Assembly: GCA_017626015.1 (NCBI GenBank) | Contig: JAGAJO010000015.1 | Location: 1-44,543 of the forward strand | Direction of reading: 5' to 3' | Length of the DNA: 44,543 nucleotides | DNA from: Ruminococcus sp. | GTDB taxonomy: Bacteria > Bacillota > Clostridia > Oscillospirales > Ruminococcaceae | Part shown: positions 8,119 through 14,501 of the stretch, piece after piece | How the letters are laid out: every line of letters starts with the position of its first letter | How positions within the stretch are numbered: the first letter of the stretch is position 1 | Notes under the pieces: model-generated | Databases searched by the model: none | The model's input: only the letters and a program-made list of their open reading frames with translations | What the model was told of the DNA's origin: nothing | Translations under genes and position numbers: made by a program

Positions 8119-8844
8119 TTAGTACAGGAAGTAAATCCGGTAGCTGCCGCTTCCAAGCGGTTCAACGTAAATCGTGAAGTATTGAATTGGATTGCCGCCG
8201 TATGCCGCTATAAGCTCCGGCATAGACTGCACATAATCTTTTAGCCTGCGTTCCAAGTTTTCGCCCTGAAAGTCTGCGGAAGCCGTAATCGGTGTTGACC
8301 AAGAAGCTGTGTCAGGCGTTAAACCGTCCGTATGGGTAAGCCCCATTCCTTCTCCGACTGAAATCAACTCCGCACGAATGGCGTCAATGTCAAATTCATA
8401 ATCGTAAATAGATTTCGGCTCAGGCGGTGTTTCCTGCGGCGGTTCACTTTCCGGCGCTTCCGGCTGTGTCGGTGGTGCTGTCGGCACTTCTGTTTCGAGT
8501 GCAGCCGTTTGTACTGCTTCGCTTTCCGTTTTCTTCGGCGGTTCGTCCTGCGGGGCAGAAGTGGGTTCGGCAATCGGTTCTGCTTCTTTGGGTTTGCTGC
8601 TTTCCATAACGCTTGCTTCTGTGGTGCTTTGATTTTCAGATGTTTCGGTACTCTGCATAGGTTCGGGCGTTGGCTCAACCTCACTTGTTTCTGCTGCCGG
8701 AAGCATATCCTTATCGGAAGTATCTTGATTACTTTCCGAAGAAGAAAACAGTTCGGGTATTTTCTCTGTCTGCGGGGTATTGTTGCAGCCCGATAGCGTT
8801 ATGAGTAACAGCATTGCCAAAACTACTGTGATTTTTGATTTCAT
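8119..8844 (-). CDS. Lipoprotein with Pro/Glu-rich stalk, conjugative element
   Basis: The product is 241 residues. Residues 1-20 form a lipoprotein signal ending LSGC, so Cys20 would be lipid-anchored. Residues about 25-150 are a low-complexity Pro/Glu/Thr/Ser stalk, and about 150-241 form a compact domain ending SYRIYFLY. Many Tn1549-like elements place such a lipoprotein next to the large adhesin. The globular tail has no motif I can name. AAAGGAGTG precedes the ATG at 8844. A terminator separates it from the adhesin. A role as a surface or mating-channel accessory is inferred from location only. Confidence 0.72.
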   Translation of the reverse strand: MKSKITVVLAMLLLITLSGCNNTPQTEKIPELFSSSESNQDTSDKDMLPAAETSEVEPTPEPMQSTETSENQSTTEASVMESSKPKEAEPIAEPTSAPQDEPPKKTESEAVQTAALETEVPTAPPTQPEAPESEPPQETPPEPKSIYDYEFDIDAIRAELISVGEGMGLTHTDGLTPDTASWSTPITASADFQGENLERRLKDYVQSMPELIAAYGGNPIQYFTIYVEPLGSGSYRIYFLY

Positions 8845-9074
8845 ACGACCTCACTCCTTTATCCTTTTGCCATTATTCTAACAGAAAACAGCATTTCAGA
8901 CAAAGGTGCAAAACATACCGCAGCCATTCCCGCCGCCTGAATATCCAAGCTGTGTGCTTTACCGCTTTGATGAGATAGGCTGAACTTAGGAGATAGATTT
9001 ATTTTTCTCGGATAGTCAGGCTGTTATCAGGGGGTTAGAGTGTGAGGAAGGGGGAAGCAAAAAACATACTCCGC

Positions 9075-10019
9075 CTACCTTGAATCACGCTCCGCACGGC
9101 TTCGCAAAAACTTGTTATAATGCTCCAATGCTTTGCAGACATATTCCTCCGTCTGATTTAACGGAATGTTTTTTGGAATCAGGCTTCGCACCTTATCCCC
9201 ACGAAGCACAATCTTTTCACGCTGGTTCGGTTTTTCCTCGCTCATAATTGCCTGCACCGCTTCGGTAGTGAGCTTACCCTCGTTAAAAAACTTTCTCATT
9301 CGGATTGTCTGATCGTGAGAGGGCGTACAGTCGTTCAGGTCGATTTCATCAACAATATCACGCTGACTGTCCTCATCAAGATAGGAAAGCTCAACCGCAG
9401 GGCGCATTTTTATCCTGCCCTCGTCTACCATTTCAAGCAGTTCGGGAACAAGGTTTGTAAGCCGGACATAACGGTGGATTTGATTTCGGCTATCGCCGCA
9501 CTCCAAAGCTATTTGTTCATCGGTTCGTAAATTCGTCCCCACTGGGGACAGATTTTCTTTACTCGGTCTGCCAGCCTGTCTTTTCATCGCTTCCAACCGC
9601 ATTTTATAAGCAAAAGCCTTCTCCGAGGGAAGTATCTGCGACCTTTGGTAATTGCTTTCTACCATTAAAATCGTAGCTTCGTCCCGGTTAAGCTCTACCA
9701 CCTCACAGCGAAGCGTATCAAATCCGGCAAGCTCGCAAGCCCTTTTTCGCCTGTGTCCTGAAATAAGCTCGTATCTGCCATCTTCCTTTTGCCTTACGGT
9801 TGCGGGGGTAATAACGCCACGCTCTTTGATACTCTCCACAAGCTGAAACATATCCTCATCTTCCCGCACCTGAAAAGGGTGGTTTGGAAAACCGTCAATT
9901 TCAGCAAGCGGAATATCCCTGATTTTTTGCAGCTTCGCCTCGTCACGTTCCTCCTGTGAGGAAAAAAGGTCATCAAGCGTGTTCGTGGGAAGCGTGAAGT
10001 CGCTCTTTCTGCCTGCCAT
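9075..10019 (-). CDS. parB: ParB/Spo0J-family partition protein
   Basis: The product is 314 residues. About 35-125 form the ParB/Sulfiredoxin-like nucleotide-binding domain, with ISGHRRKRACELAG in place of the common GERR box and NYQRSQILPSEKAFAYK after it. About 130-230 form the helix-turn-helix region (DEQIALECGDSRNQIHRYVRL). The protein should load at a parS-like site and clamp DNA using CTP, aiding maintenance of the excised element. The ATG at 10019 lies within the end of parA, with GGAGG 8 bp upstream, so the two are coupled. No substitution in its main motifs was noticed, unlike its ParA partner. Confidence 0.9.
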   Translation of the reverse strand: MAGRKSDFTLPTNTLDDLFSSQEERDEAKLQKIRDIPLAEIDGFPNHPFQVREDEDMFQLVESIKERGVITPATVRQKEDGRYELISGHRRKRACELAGFDTLRCEVVELNRDEATILMVESNYQRSQILPSEKAFAYKMRLEAMKRQAGRPSKENLSPVGTNLRTDEQIALECGDSRNQIHRYVRLTNLVPELLEMVDEGRIKMRPAVELSYLDEDSQRDIVDEIDLNDCTPSHDQTIRMRKFFNEGKLTTEAVQAIMSEEKPNQREKIVLRGDKVRSLIPKNIPLNQTEEYVCKALEHYNKFLRSRAERDSR

Positions 10020-10800
10020 CGGCTAACACCTCCTTCGTGAAATCGGCATAAGCCTTAGACACCGTACTGTTTGGCTTATACGCATAAATGCTCTTGCCCT
10101 TTGACGAAACCTCTGCGGCTTTCACAGCAATGGGAATCTTGGTCTTGTAAATCCTGATTCGGCTTCCAAAGTTATCCCTCAAAGCGTCTACCGTGCTTTT
10201 CGCAAGATTGGTTCTGCCGTCCACAAGGGTTAAGAGAAGCCCGTCAATCTGCAAGTTAGGGTTGGTATGCTTCTTTACCTTTGAAATCGTCGTGAGTAGC
10301 TGCGTCATTCCCTTTGCGGGAAGATACTGCGCCTGAATGGGAATTACCACGCTGTCCGCCGCTGTTAAAGCGTTGAGCGTAATCATACCGAGCGAAAGCA
10401 TACAGCCTATGAGAATATAATCGTAGCTGTCCTTTATTTGGCTCAGATAATTCTTCATTATGGACTCTCTGCTCATAGCGGTTACAAGGCTCATTTCCAT
10501 TGCGGACAATTCGAGATTTGCAGGAACAAGGTCAACCTTTTCTTCGTGGTGCAGCATACCGGAATAAGGATTTGCGCTTTCATCACGCATTGCCTCAGAC
10601 AGCTTGCTCGCAAGTGTGGTCTGCAAGCTGTCGGTATCCTGCCAACCGAGACAGGTAGTCAAATCTCCCTGCGGATCAGCGTCGATAAGGAGTACCTTTT
10701 TGCCCTGCATTGCAAGTCCTACGCCTAAATTTACCGCCGTAGTGGTTTTGCCTACGTCGCCTTTCTGATTACATATGGCAATCGTTTTACAGTTTGACAT
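9973..10800 (-). CDS. parA: ParA-family ATPase with altered nucleotide-binding motifs
   Basis: The product is 275 residues with the ParA order of motifs. The P-loop is KGDVGKTT (residues 13-20) where the family has KGGVGKTT. The second motif LLIDADPQGD is intact (about 37-46). The Walker B region reads YILIGCMLSLGM (128-139) where relatives have YILIDCMPSLGM, so the acidic residue at 132 is lost. ParA uses ATP hydrolysis to move ParB-DNA complexes. These changes predict poor ATP binding or hydrolysis. The reading frame is whole, with GGAGG before the ATG at 10800. Sequencing errors are an alternative, but three separate missense changes make that less likely. Confidence 0.85.
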   Translation of the reverse strand: MSNCKTIAICNQKGDVGKTTTAVNLGVGLAMQGKKVLLIDADPQGDLTTCLGWQDTDSLQTTLASKLSEAMRDESANPYSGMLHHEEKVDLVPANLELSAMEMSLVTAMSRESIMKNYLSQIKDSYDYILIGCMLSLGMITLNALTAADSVVIPIQAQYLPAKGMTQLLTTISKVKKHTNPNLQIDGLLLTLVDGRTNLAKSTVDALRDNFGSRIRIYKTKIPIAVKAAEVSSKGKSIYAYKPNSTVSKAYADFTKEVLADGRQKERLHASHEHA

Positions 10801-10836
10801 CTTCCGCTTTCCCTCCTTTCCAAAAATTCATAACCG

Positions 10837-10863
10837 ATTATATAAAAATCTGCTATGTATCAA
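10837..10863 (-). promoter_or_regulatory. Possible parA promoter
   Basis: On the minus strand TTGATA (10863-10858) and TATAAT (10842-10837) are 15 bp apart, shorter than the usual 17. The -10 box is perfect and sits 37 bp before the parA start. The -35 assignment is uncertain. Confidence 0.35.
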
Positions 10864-11170
10864 GCCGCAGTATTTGTTCTCAACGCCCCCCCCGCGGATA
10901 GCGTATTGCCTTTGTGGGAAGCGCTAAGGTTACGGTGTGCTGCACCGTATCATAGGGATTTCACCTCTGCCGGGTTCTCCGCCAGCCCCATAGGGAAGTA
11001 TCATTATCCTTCTGACTGTCATCGCCAAACTCGGTGGCAATCCGAGATTCAGGTCGGGGGTTCTCGCTTGCTCCCACAATGGAGAGGTTATGGCGTACCC
11101 ACTTCCGGGCTATCATCAGAAATAAAGTCCTTAGCGCCTGTATATTCAGTTGTCAAAATGCAGCGAAGGG
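10864..11170. other. Non-coding stretch upstream of parA with a hairpin
   Basis: I find no convincing gene between parA and 11,170. An open frame crosses it on the plus strand, but its composition and lack of a ribosome site argue against a protein. A clean hairpin at 10931-10949 (TACGGTG, 5-base loop, CACCGTA) and an 8-C run near 10886 are present. A leader RNA, an antisense control RNA or a replication/transfer origin would fit this place in a conjugative element, but none is recognisable. Confidence 0.35.
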
Positions 11171-11172
11171 TA

Positions 11173-11197
11173 GCACTCCGATTAGGAGTGGTTTTTT
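11173..11197 (+). terminator. Plus-strand terminator-like hairpin
   Basis: CACTCC pairs with GGAGTG around GATTA and is followed by GTTTTTT. It would end a plus-strand transcript crossing the non-coding region opposite parA, which hints that such an RNA exists. Confidence 0.55.
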
Positions 11198-11295
11198 GCC
11201 CCTTCACCTATTTGGAATTGGAAACCGAAATGACACCCTGTTATTTGAAAAAACTCGAAAAAATTTTTTTGAGTTATAGAAATCACCACAAAACG

Positions 11296-11333
11296 CAAAA
11301 AGCCGCCTGCTTCTCAAATGAGAAACAAGCGGC
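11296..11333 (-). terminator. Minus-strand terminator
   Basis: On the minus strand GCCGCTTGTTTCTC pairs imperfectly with GAGAAGCAGGCGGC around ATTT and is followed by a T run. It would stop transcription coming from the element edge before the parA region. Confidence 0.65.
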
Positions 11334-11437
11334 AAATTCTATTTATAAATAGGTAAGAGGACTATCGGGGAATAGCTAAGAAAGGGAACAAAAAAGACAG
11401 GGTAAAATGAGATAGGACACCAATAAGCACCTTTTTC

Positions 11438-11534
11438 GATTAGCAGAATTTTTAGCAGGATTTTTTGAGCGATTAGCAGGAATGCCGTTTTGATTAGCAA
11501 AATCGAGAAAATCTTGCTAATTTGATTAGCAGGA
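11438..11534. repeat. Five GATTAGCAGGA-like iterons plus an inverted copy
   Basis: Copies of (GA)TTAGCARRA begin near 11438, 11450, 11471, 11492 and 11524, spaced 12-32 bp. At 11513-11529 TGCTAAT-TTG-ATTAGCA forms a perfect inverted pair. The array is non-coding and lies between parA and the element edge. Such arrays bind initiators, ParB-like proteins or integrase arm domains. Which one applies cannot be told from sequence. Confidence 0.65.
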
Positions 11535-11626
11535 TTTCCGTAAGAGATAACGACTGAAAAAAGTGATTGACCGTTAGAGCATAAGCAGACGAATCAGTAT
11601 CCGGCTTGAATTGCTGGAGAAAATAA

Positions 11627-11670
11627 GAAAAGCCGAAAACCCTTGAAAATAAAGGCTTTCGGCGTTTTTT
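11627..11670. terminator. Bidirectional terminator after tRNA-Arg(CCT)
   Basis: GCCGAAAACCC pairs with GGCTTTCGGC around a short A-rich loop. A T run follows on the plus strand (GCGTTTTTT), and a looser one follows on the minus strand downstream of the tRNA. It would end the tRNA transcript. Confidence 0.6.
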
Positions 11671-11671
11671 C

Positions 11672-11747
11672 TGGCGTCCCGGAGAGGACTTGAACCTCCG
11701 ATCTACCGCTTAGGAGGCGGTTGCGTTATCCACTACGCTACCGGGAC
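11672..11747 (-). tRNA. tRNA-Arg (anticodon CCT), encoded CCA end
   Basis: The 76-base minus-strand sequence folds as a complete tRNA. The acceptor is GTCCCGG with CCGGGAC, the D arm is GCG...CGC, the anticodon stem ACCGC/GCGGT encloses loop CTCCTAA, and the T arm is GGAGG-TTCAAGT-CCTCT. CCA is encoded. The anticodon CCT reads AGG, an arginine codon. It lies 64 bp downstream of a truncated tRNA start that also has a CCT anticodon and a strong promoter. Its acceptor stem differs from that remnant, so it is a different tRNA gene and probably arrived with the element. Confidence 0.93.
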
Positions 11748-11810
11748 ATTTTTAAAATATTTAGTTCTCGTATCGTCCGCCTTTTACCAAAAGGCGAGAG
11801 GTCTTTCGTA

Positions 11811-11852
11811 ACCTTAGGAGGGAAGCACTCTATCCAGCTGAGTTACAAACGC
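11811..11852 (-). pseudogene. 5' half of a tRNA-Arg(CCT)-like gene, cut at the anticodon
   Basis: The minus strand begins GCGTTTG-TA, then a perfect D arm (ACTC-AGCTGGATA-GAGT), then CTTCC and the loop CTCCTAA with anticodon CCT. After GG the match ends: the anticodon stem cannot close, there is no T arm with a TTC loop, and no good partner for the acceptor GCGTTTG. The D region closely matches the intact tRNA-Arg(ACG) at 13184-13260. It reads as a tRNA-Arg whose 3' half was displaced. Confidence 0.7.
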
Positions 11853-11866
11853 ATTTAACAGTATTA

Positions 11867-11895
11867 ATTATATCACATCTTTTTTTAAATTGCAA
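11867..11895 (-). promoter_or_regulatory. Promoter of the truncated and replacement tRNA-Arg(CCT)
   Basis: On the minus strand TTGCAA (11895-11890) and TATAAT (11872-11867) are exactly 17 bp apart. The predicted start lies about 8 bp before the tRNA remnant. No other good promoter lies before the complete tRNA, so this one probably drives it too. Confidence 0.7.
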
Positions 11896-12038
11896 TAGCA
11901 AAATAAAATTTTTTTATTGCAAATTTTTATATACCCCGCAGGTGTATCACGGAAATCACTTTTTAGAATACCGAACTAGATCTTTGTATATATTTTTGTA
12001 ATAAGTGACCTGATCTGATATAAAATGCACAAAGACAT

Positions 12039-12503
12039 TCATTCAGTGCATTCCGGATCTCCGGCTTCTTCATTGCCGAGATAAACCTTATACGGTTTTC
12101 CCTCGTAAAAATTCATGATCTGCCGTCTTAGCTTTGAGGGATATAGCTGCTGCAAATTCAGCGTAGAAATATCCAGCCATTCGACTCCGACCTGATTTGT
12201 ATCGCTTTGCAGCGCAGCGTGAGGGATATCATTTATAAATTCACAGTTAAAAATCAGATCGACCCGATGAAAGCTCTCACCGTGAACTCCCTCCACAACG
12301 AAAAGAAGCTCTTTGCATTTTACGTTTATCCCTAATTCTTCCGATACTTCACGGCAGACGGCTTCCGGCAATGTTTCTTCAGGCTCCTGCCCGCCGCCGG
12401 GCATAATATACCACTCTTCACCGGCATCTCTGATTTTTATTGCAGCCATTTTTCCGTCTCTGATGACGAGCGCTTTGGCGGAATTTCTGATCTCTCTTTT
12501 CAT
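12039..12503 (-). CDS. NUDIX hydrolase
   Basis: The product is 154 residues. The Nudix box lies at about 36-58 and reads GGGQEPEETLPEAVCREVSE, then ELGI, with the REVSEEL metal-binding acids in place. NUDIX enzymes cleave nucleoside-diphosphate-linked compounds; the substrate here cannot be told. The end carries a short acidic tail (GDPECTE). GGGAGG precedes the ATG. It stands alone on the minus strand, next to a GNAT gene 142 bp upstream. It marks ordinary chromosome beyond the element. Confidence 0.88.
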   Translation of the reverse strand: MKREIRNSAKALVIRDGKMAAIKIRDAGEEWYIMPGGGQEPEETLPEAVCREVSEELGINVKCKELLFVVEGVHGESFHRVDLIFNCEFINDIPHAALQSDTNQVGVEWLDISTLNLQQLYPSKLRRQIMNFYEGKPYKVYLGNEEAGDPECTE

Positions 12504-12645
12504 GAGCTTCGCCTCCCATTACTTGTTCCCGTTAAAACGAAAACCGACCGGTTCTGATACAAAATGCACACCCCTGCTGACCTTTTGTTAAAAAGTGCAG
12601 TGAATAGCTAAAAGGTGTACGTCTTTAATTTTTAAGTGTGCTCTA

Positions 12646-13089
12646 TTAGATTTCCTTTGAAAAAATGCTGTCAAACTCTCCTGCATAATTCTTCAGCTCA
12701 TCTATTTTGGTAAATCCGCACTTCTCATAAAAGCCGGTCATATCTGACGGAATATAAACAGTTTTAAATCCGATCTCCCTTGCGTATTGAACCGCTGCTT
12801 CTATCATTTCATGGCTGATACGGTGTCCACGATGCTGCTCGTCAACAAATATTGAGCTTATCCACGGAGAATACCTGTTTTCCGGATAATAATCTGTTTT
12901 CAGAAATGTACAAAAACCGATGATCCTTTCGTCTTCGATAGCAGCAAATACCGCTTCCCAATCCGTAAAACGCCTTTCCTTCATCATCTCCGCAAGATGC
13001 TTTCCTGCGGCTTCCCATGAGCAATTTTGTAAATAAACTATAAGCTTATCCCATAGATCAGTATCAAATTGTACACGGATCACACTCAT
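12646..13089 (-). CDS. GNAT-family N-acetyltransferase
   Basis: The product is 147 residues with the GNAT fold order. Residues 45-60 form strands before motif A, and about 75-95 give SSIFVDEQHRGHRISHEMI, where QHRGHR holds the acetyl-CoA pyrophosphate loop. The motif B region is FYEKCGF at about 122-128. The substrate is unknown: amines, amino-sugar drugs or protein N-termini are all possible. No neighbour gives a clue. The ribosome site is weak (GTGGGG region). It may be transcribed with the NUDIX gene. Confidence 0.85.
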   Translation of the reverse strand: MSVIRVQFDTDLWDKLIVYLQNCSWEAAGKHLAEMMKERRFTDWEAVFAAIEDERIIGFCTFLKTDYYPENRYSPWISSIFVDEQHRGHRISHEMIEAAVQYAREIGFKTVYIPSDMTGFYEKCGFTKIDELKNYAGEFDSIFSKEI

Positions 13090-13133
13090 TTATAAATATT
13101 CCCCACTGTTAAGATTTTTCCGGACTGTCTTAT

Positions 13134-13176
13134 AAAAAAACGCCGATCTTGATCCTCTTCGTATCAAAACCGGCGT
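13134..13176 (-). terminator. Terminator after tRNA-Arg(ACG)
   Basis: On the minus strand ACGCCG and TTGAT pair with ATCAA and CGGCGT in a two-part stem, followed by seven T bases. It ends the tRNA transcript just before the GNAT gene. Confidence 0.75.
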
Positions 13177-13183
13177 CCTCGTC

Positions 13184-13260
13184 TGGTGCGCCAGGAGGGA
13201 CTCGAACCCCCGACCTACTGGTTCGTAGCCAGTCACTCTATCCAGCTGAGCTACTGGCGC
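13184..13260 (-). tRNA. tRNA-Arg (anticodon ACG), encoded CCA end
   Basis: The 77-base sequence folds fully. The acceptor GCGCCAG pairs with CTGGCGC, the D arm is GCTC...GAGC-like, anticodon stem CTGG/CCAG holds loop CTACGAA, and the T arm is GGGGG-TTCGAGT-CCCTC. The ACG anticodon, normally deaminated to ICG, reads CGN arginine codons. A consensus promoter and terminator frame it as a single-gene unit. Confidence 0.95.
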
Positions 13261-13275
13261 ACATTCAACTCTATT

Positions 13276-13304
13276 ATTATATCACCGGGCTTTGTTTTTG
13301 TCAA
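13276..13304 (-). promoter_or_regulatory. Promoter of tRNA-Arg(ACG)
   Basis: On the minus strand a perfect TTGACA (13304-13299) and TATAAT (13281-13276) are 17 bp apart. The predicted start lies about 9 bp before the tRNA. Confidence 0.85.
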
Positions 13305-13375
13305 GGGCGGCGACTGGGCAAAATCAATTTTAACAATTTATTAAAAAATCCGTTCCTGCCGATATGTGAATTTCA

Positions 13376-13404
13376 TTGACATTATCACATTATTGTGTTA
13401 AAAT
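13376..13404 (+). promoter_or_regulatory. Promoter of the GT2 glycosyltransferase
   Basis: TTGACA (13376-13381) and TAAAAT (13399-13404) are 17 bp apart, 43 bp before the start codon. Confidence 0.75.
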
Positions 13405-13446
13405 TATTATGAGCAATTATTATCGGTTCAAGGGGGGGTGTGCATT

Positions 13447-14289
13447 ATGAAAAGCGTAGGCAGATATATCTTGCCTGAATACAGCGTGCTTATGTCGGTG
13501 TACGACAGAGAGCTTCCCGAAAATCTCAACGAAAGCATTGAATCCATGCTTATGCAGTCTTTCCCACCGTCGGAATTTGTTCTGGTCTGCGACGGAGAGC
13601 TTACCGACCGATTGAATGTCATTGTGAAAACCTTCGAGGACGAGTACAGAAAAATATTTAAGATCGTAAGGATAGACGAGAACGTCGGTCCCGGGAAAGC
13701 GCTGAACAAAGGCATAGAAGCGTGCAGCTTCGGATATATCGTGCGAATGGACAGTGACGATATATCGCTTCCCAACCGATGTCTTAAGCAGATGCTGCTT
13801 TTCGCCGTAAAACCCAGGCTGGATATAACAGGCACCTATGTGGAGGAATTTGACGACGGGACAGACGAAACGATCTGCGTTAAAAAGGTCCCCATAATGC
13901 ATAACGAGATACTTGAATACTCAAAGAGGAGAAATCCCTTCAACCGTCAGACCATCGCATTCCGCAAAAGCACCGCTGAGAAAATAGGCGGATATTCCGA
14001 CCTGAAGCTGTGCGAGGATTATGAATTTGTCACCAAAATGCTTGCTGCCGGCGCAAGGGGACAGAATATTCCCGAGGCTCTCGTCAGATACCGTGTGGAC
14101 GAAAACACGCCCGTTATCCGCAAAAGCTGGCGGCTTACAAAAGCGTTTATAAAGGTGAGGTGGGTCATTTTTCTGTCCGGCTATATCGGGCTGACCGATT
14201 TTCTTTCACCCTGCGTTCTTCAGCTGGGATTGTTTATCCTTCCGAGAAAATTCACAAGCTGGGTCTACCGCAGGTTCCTCAGAGGGTAG
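13447..14289 (+). CDS. GT2-family glycosyltransferase
   Basis: The product is 280 residues of GT-A fold. The N-terminal strand is YSVLMSVYDRE (about 12-22), followed by SFPPSEFVLVCDG and then RMDSDDISLPNR near 100-110, where DSDD is the metal/sugar-nucleotide DxD motif. EDYEFVTKML near 192-201 is the typical catalytic-base region. The protein resembles AmsE/WcaA-like transferases that extend surface polysaccharide; the sugar is unknown. A C-terminal hydrophobic stretch (about 240-265) suggests membrane contact. The ATG at 13447 is chosen because a run of seven G bases 8 bp upstream acts as the ribosome site. The GTG at 13438 overlaps that run. It is a single-gene unit. Confidence 0.87.
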   Translation: MKSVGRYILPEYSVLMSVYDRELPENLNESIESMLMQSFPPSEFVLVCDGELTDRLNVIVKTFEDEYRKIFKIVRIDENVGPGKALNKGIEACSFGYIVRMDSDDISLPNRCLKQMLLFAVKPRLDITGTYVEEFDDGTDETICVKKVPIMHNEILEYSKRRNPFNRQTIAFRKSTAEKIGGYSDLKLCEDYEFVTKMLAAGARGQNIPEALVRYRVDENTPVIRKSWRLTKAFIKVRWVIFLSGYIGLTDFLSPCVLQLGLFILPRKFTSWVYRRFLRG

Positions 14290-14335
14290 ACGCTCCGTTA
14301 CCTGAGAATATGAACACTGATATAAAAATTTTAAT

Positions 14336-14349
14336 TGTAAACGTTATCG
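14336..14349 (+). promoter_or_regulatory. cre-like (CcpA) operator upstream of the mannanase
   Basis: TGTAAACGTTATCG matches the CcpA consensus TGWAANCGNTNWCA at every fixed position except the last. It lies 36 bp before the -35 box of the GH26 gene. A LacI-family sugar regulator could use the same site. Confidence 0.5.
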
Positions 14350-14384
14350 ATTTTGAACATAATGTAAAACATCTATTTCTTGTA

Positions 14385-14412
14385 TTGACAAAGCTGTGTG
14401 GTGTGGTATTAT
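14385..14412 (+). promoter_or_regulatory. Promoter of the GH26 mannanase
   Basis: TTGACA (14385-14390) and TATTAT (14407-14412) are 16 bp apart, about 90 bp before the start codon. The 5' leader would be about 80 bases. Confidence 0.65.
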
Positions 14413-14501
14413 TATAAATGCCGAGTGCTGTGTACGGCGGCGCTTTTAAAATTTGAACATGAAATATCTGAAGTTAATTTTATAAAAAAGGAGAAAATGC
14501 A

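Noticed and set aside
10855-11352. 165-residue plus-strand open frame upstream of parA
   Set aside because: No ribosome site, low-complexity Arg/Ser/Leu content, and it runs through two terminator hairpins. Treated as non-coding.
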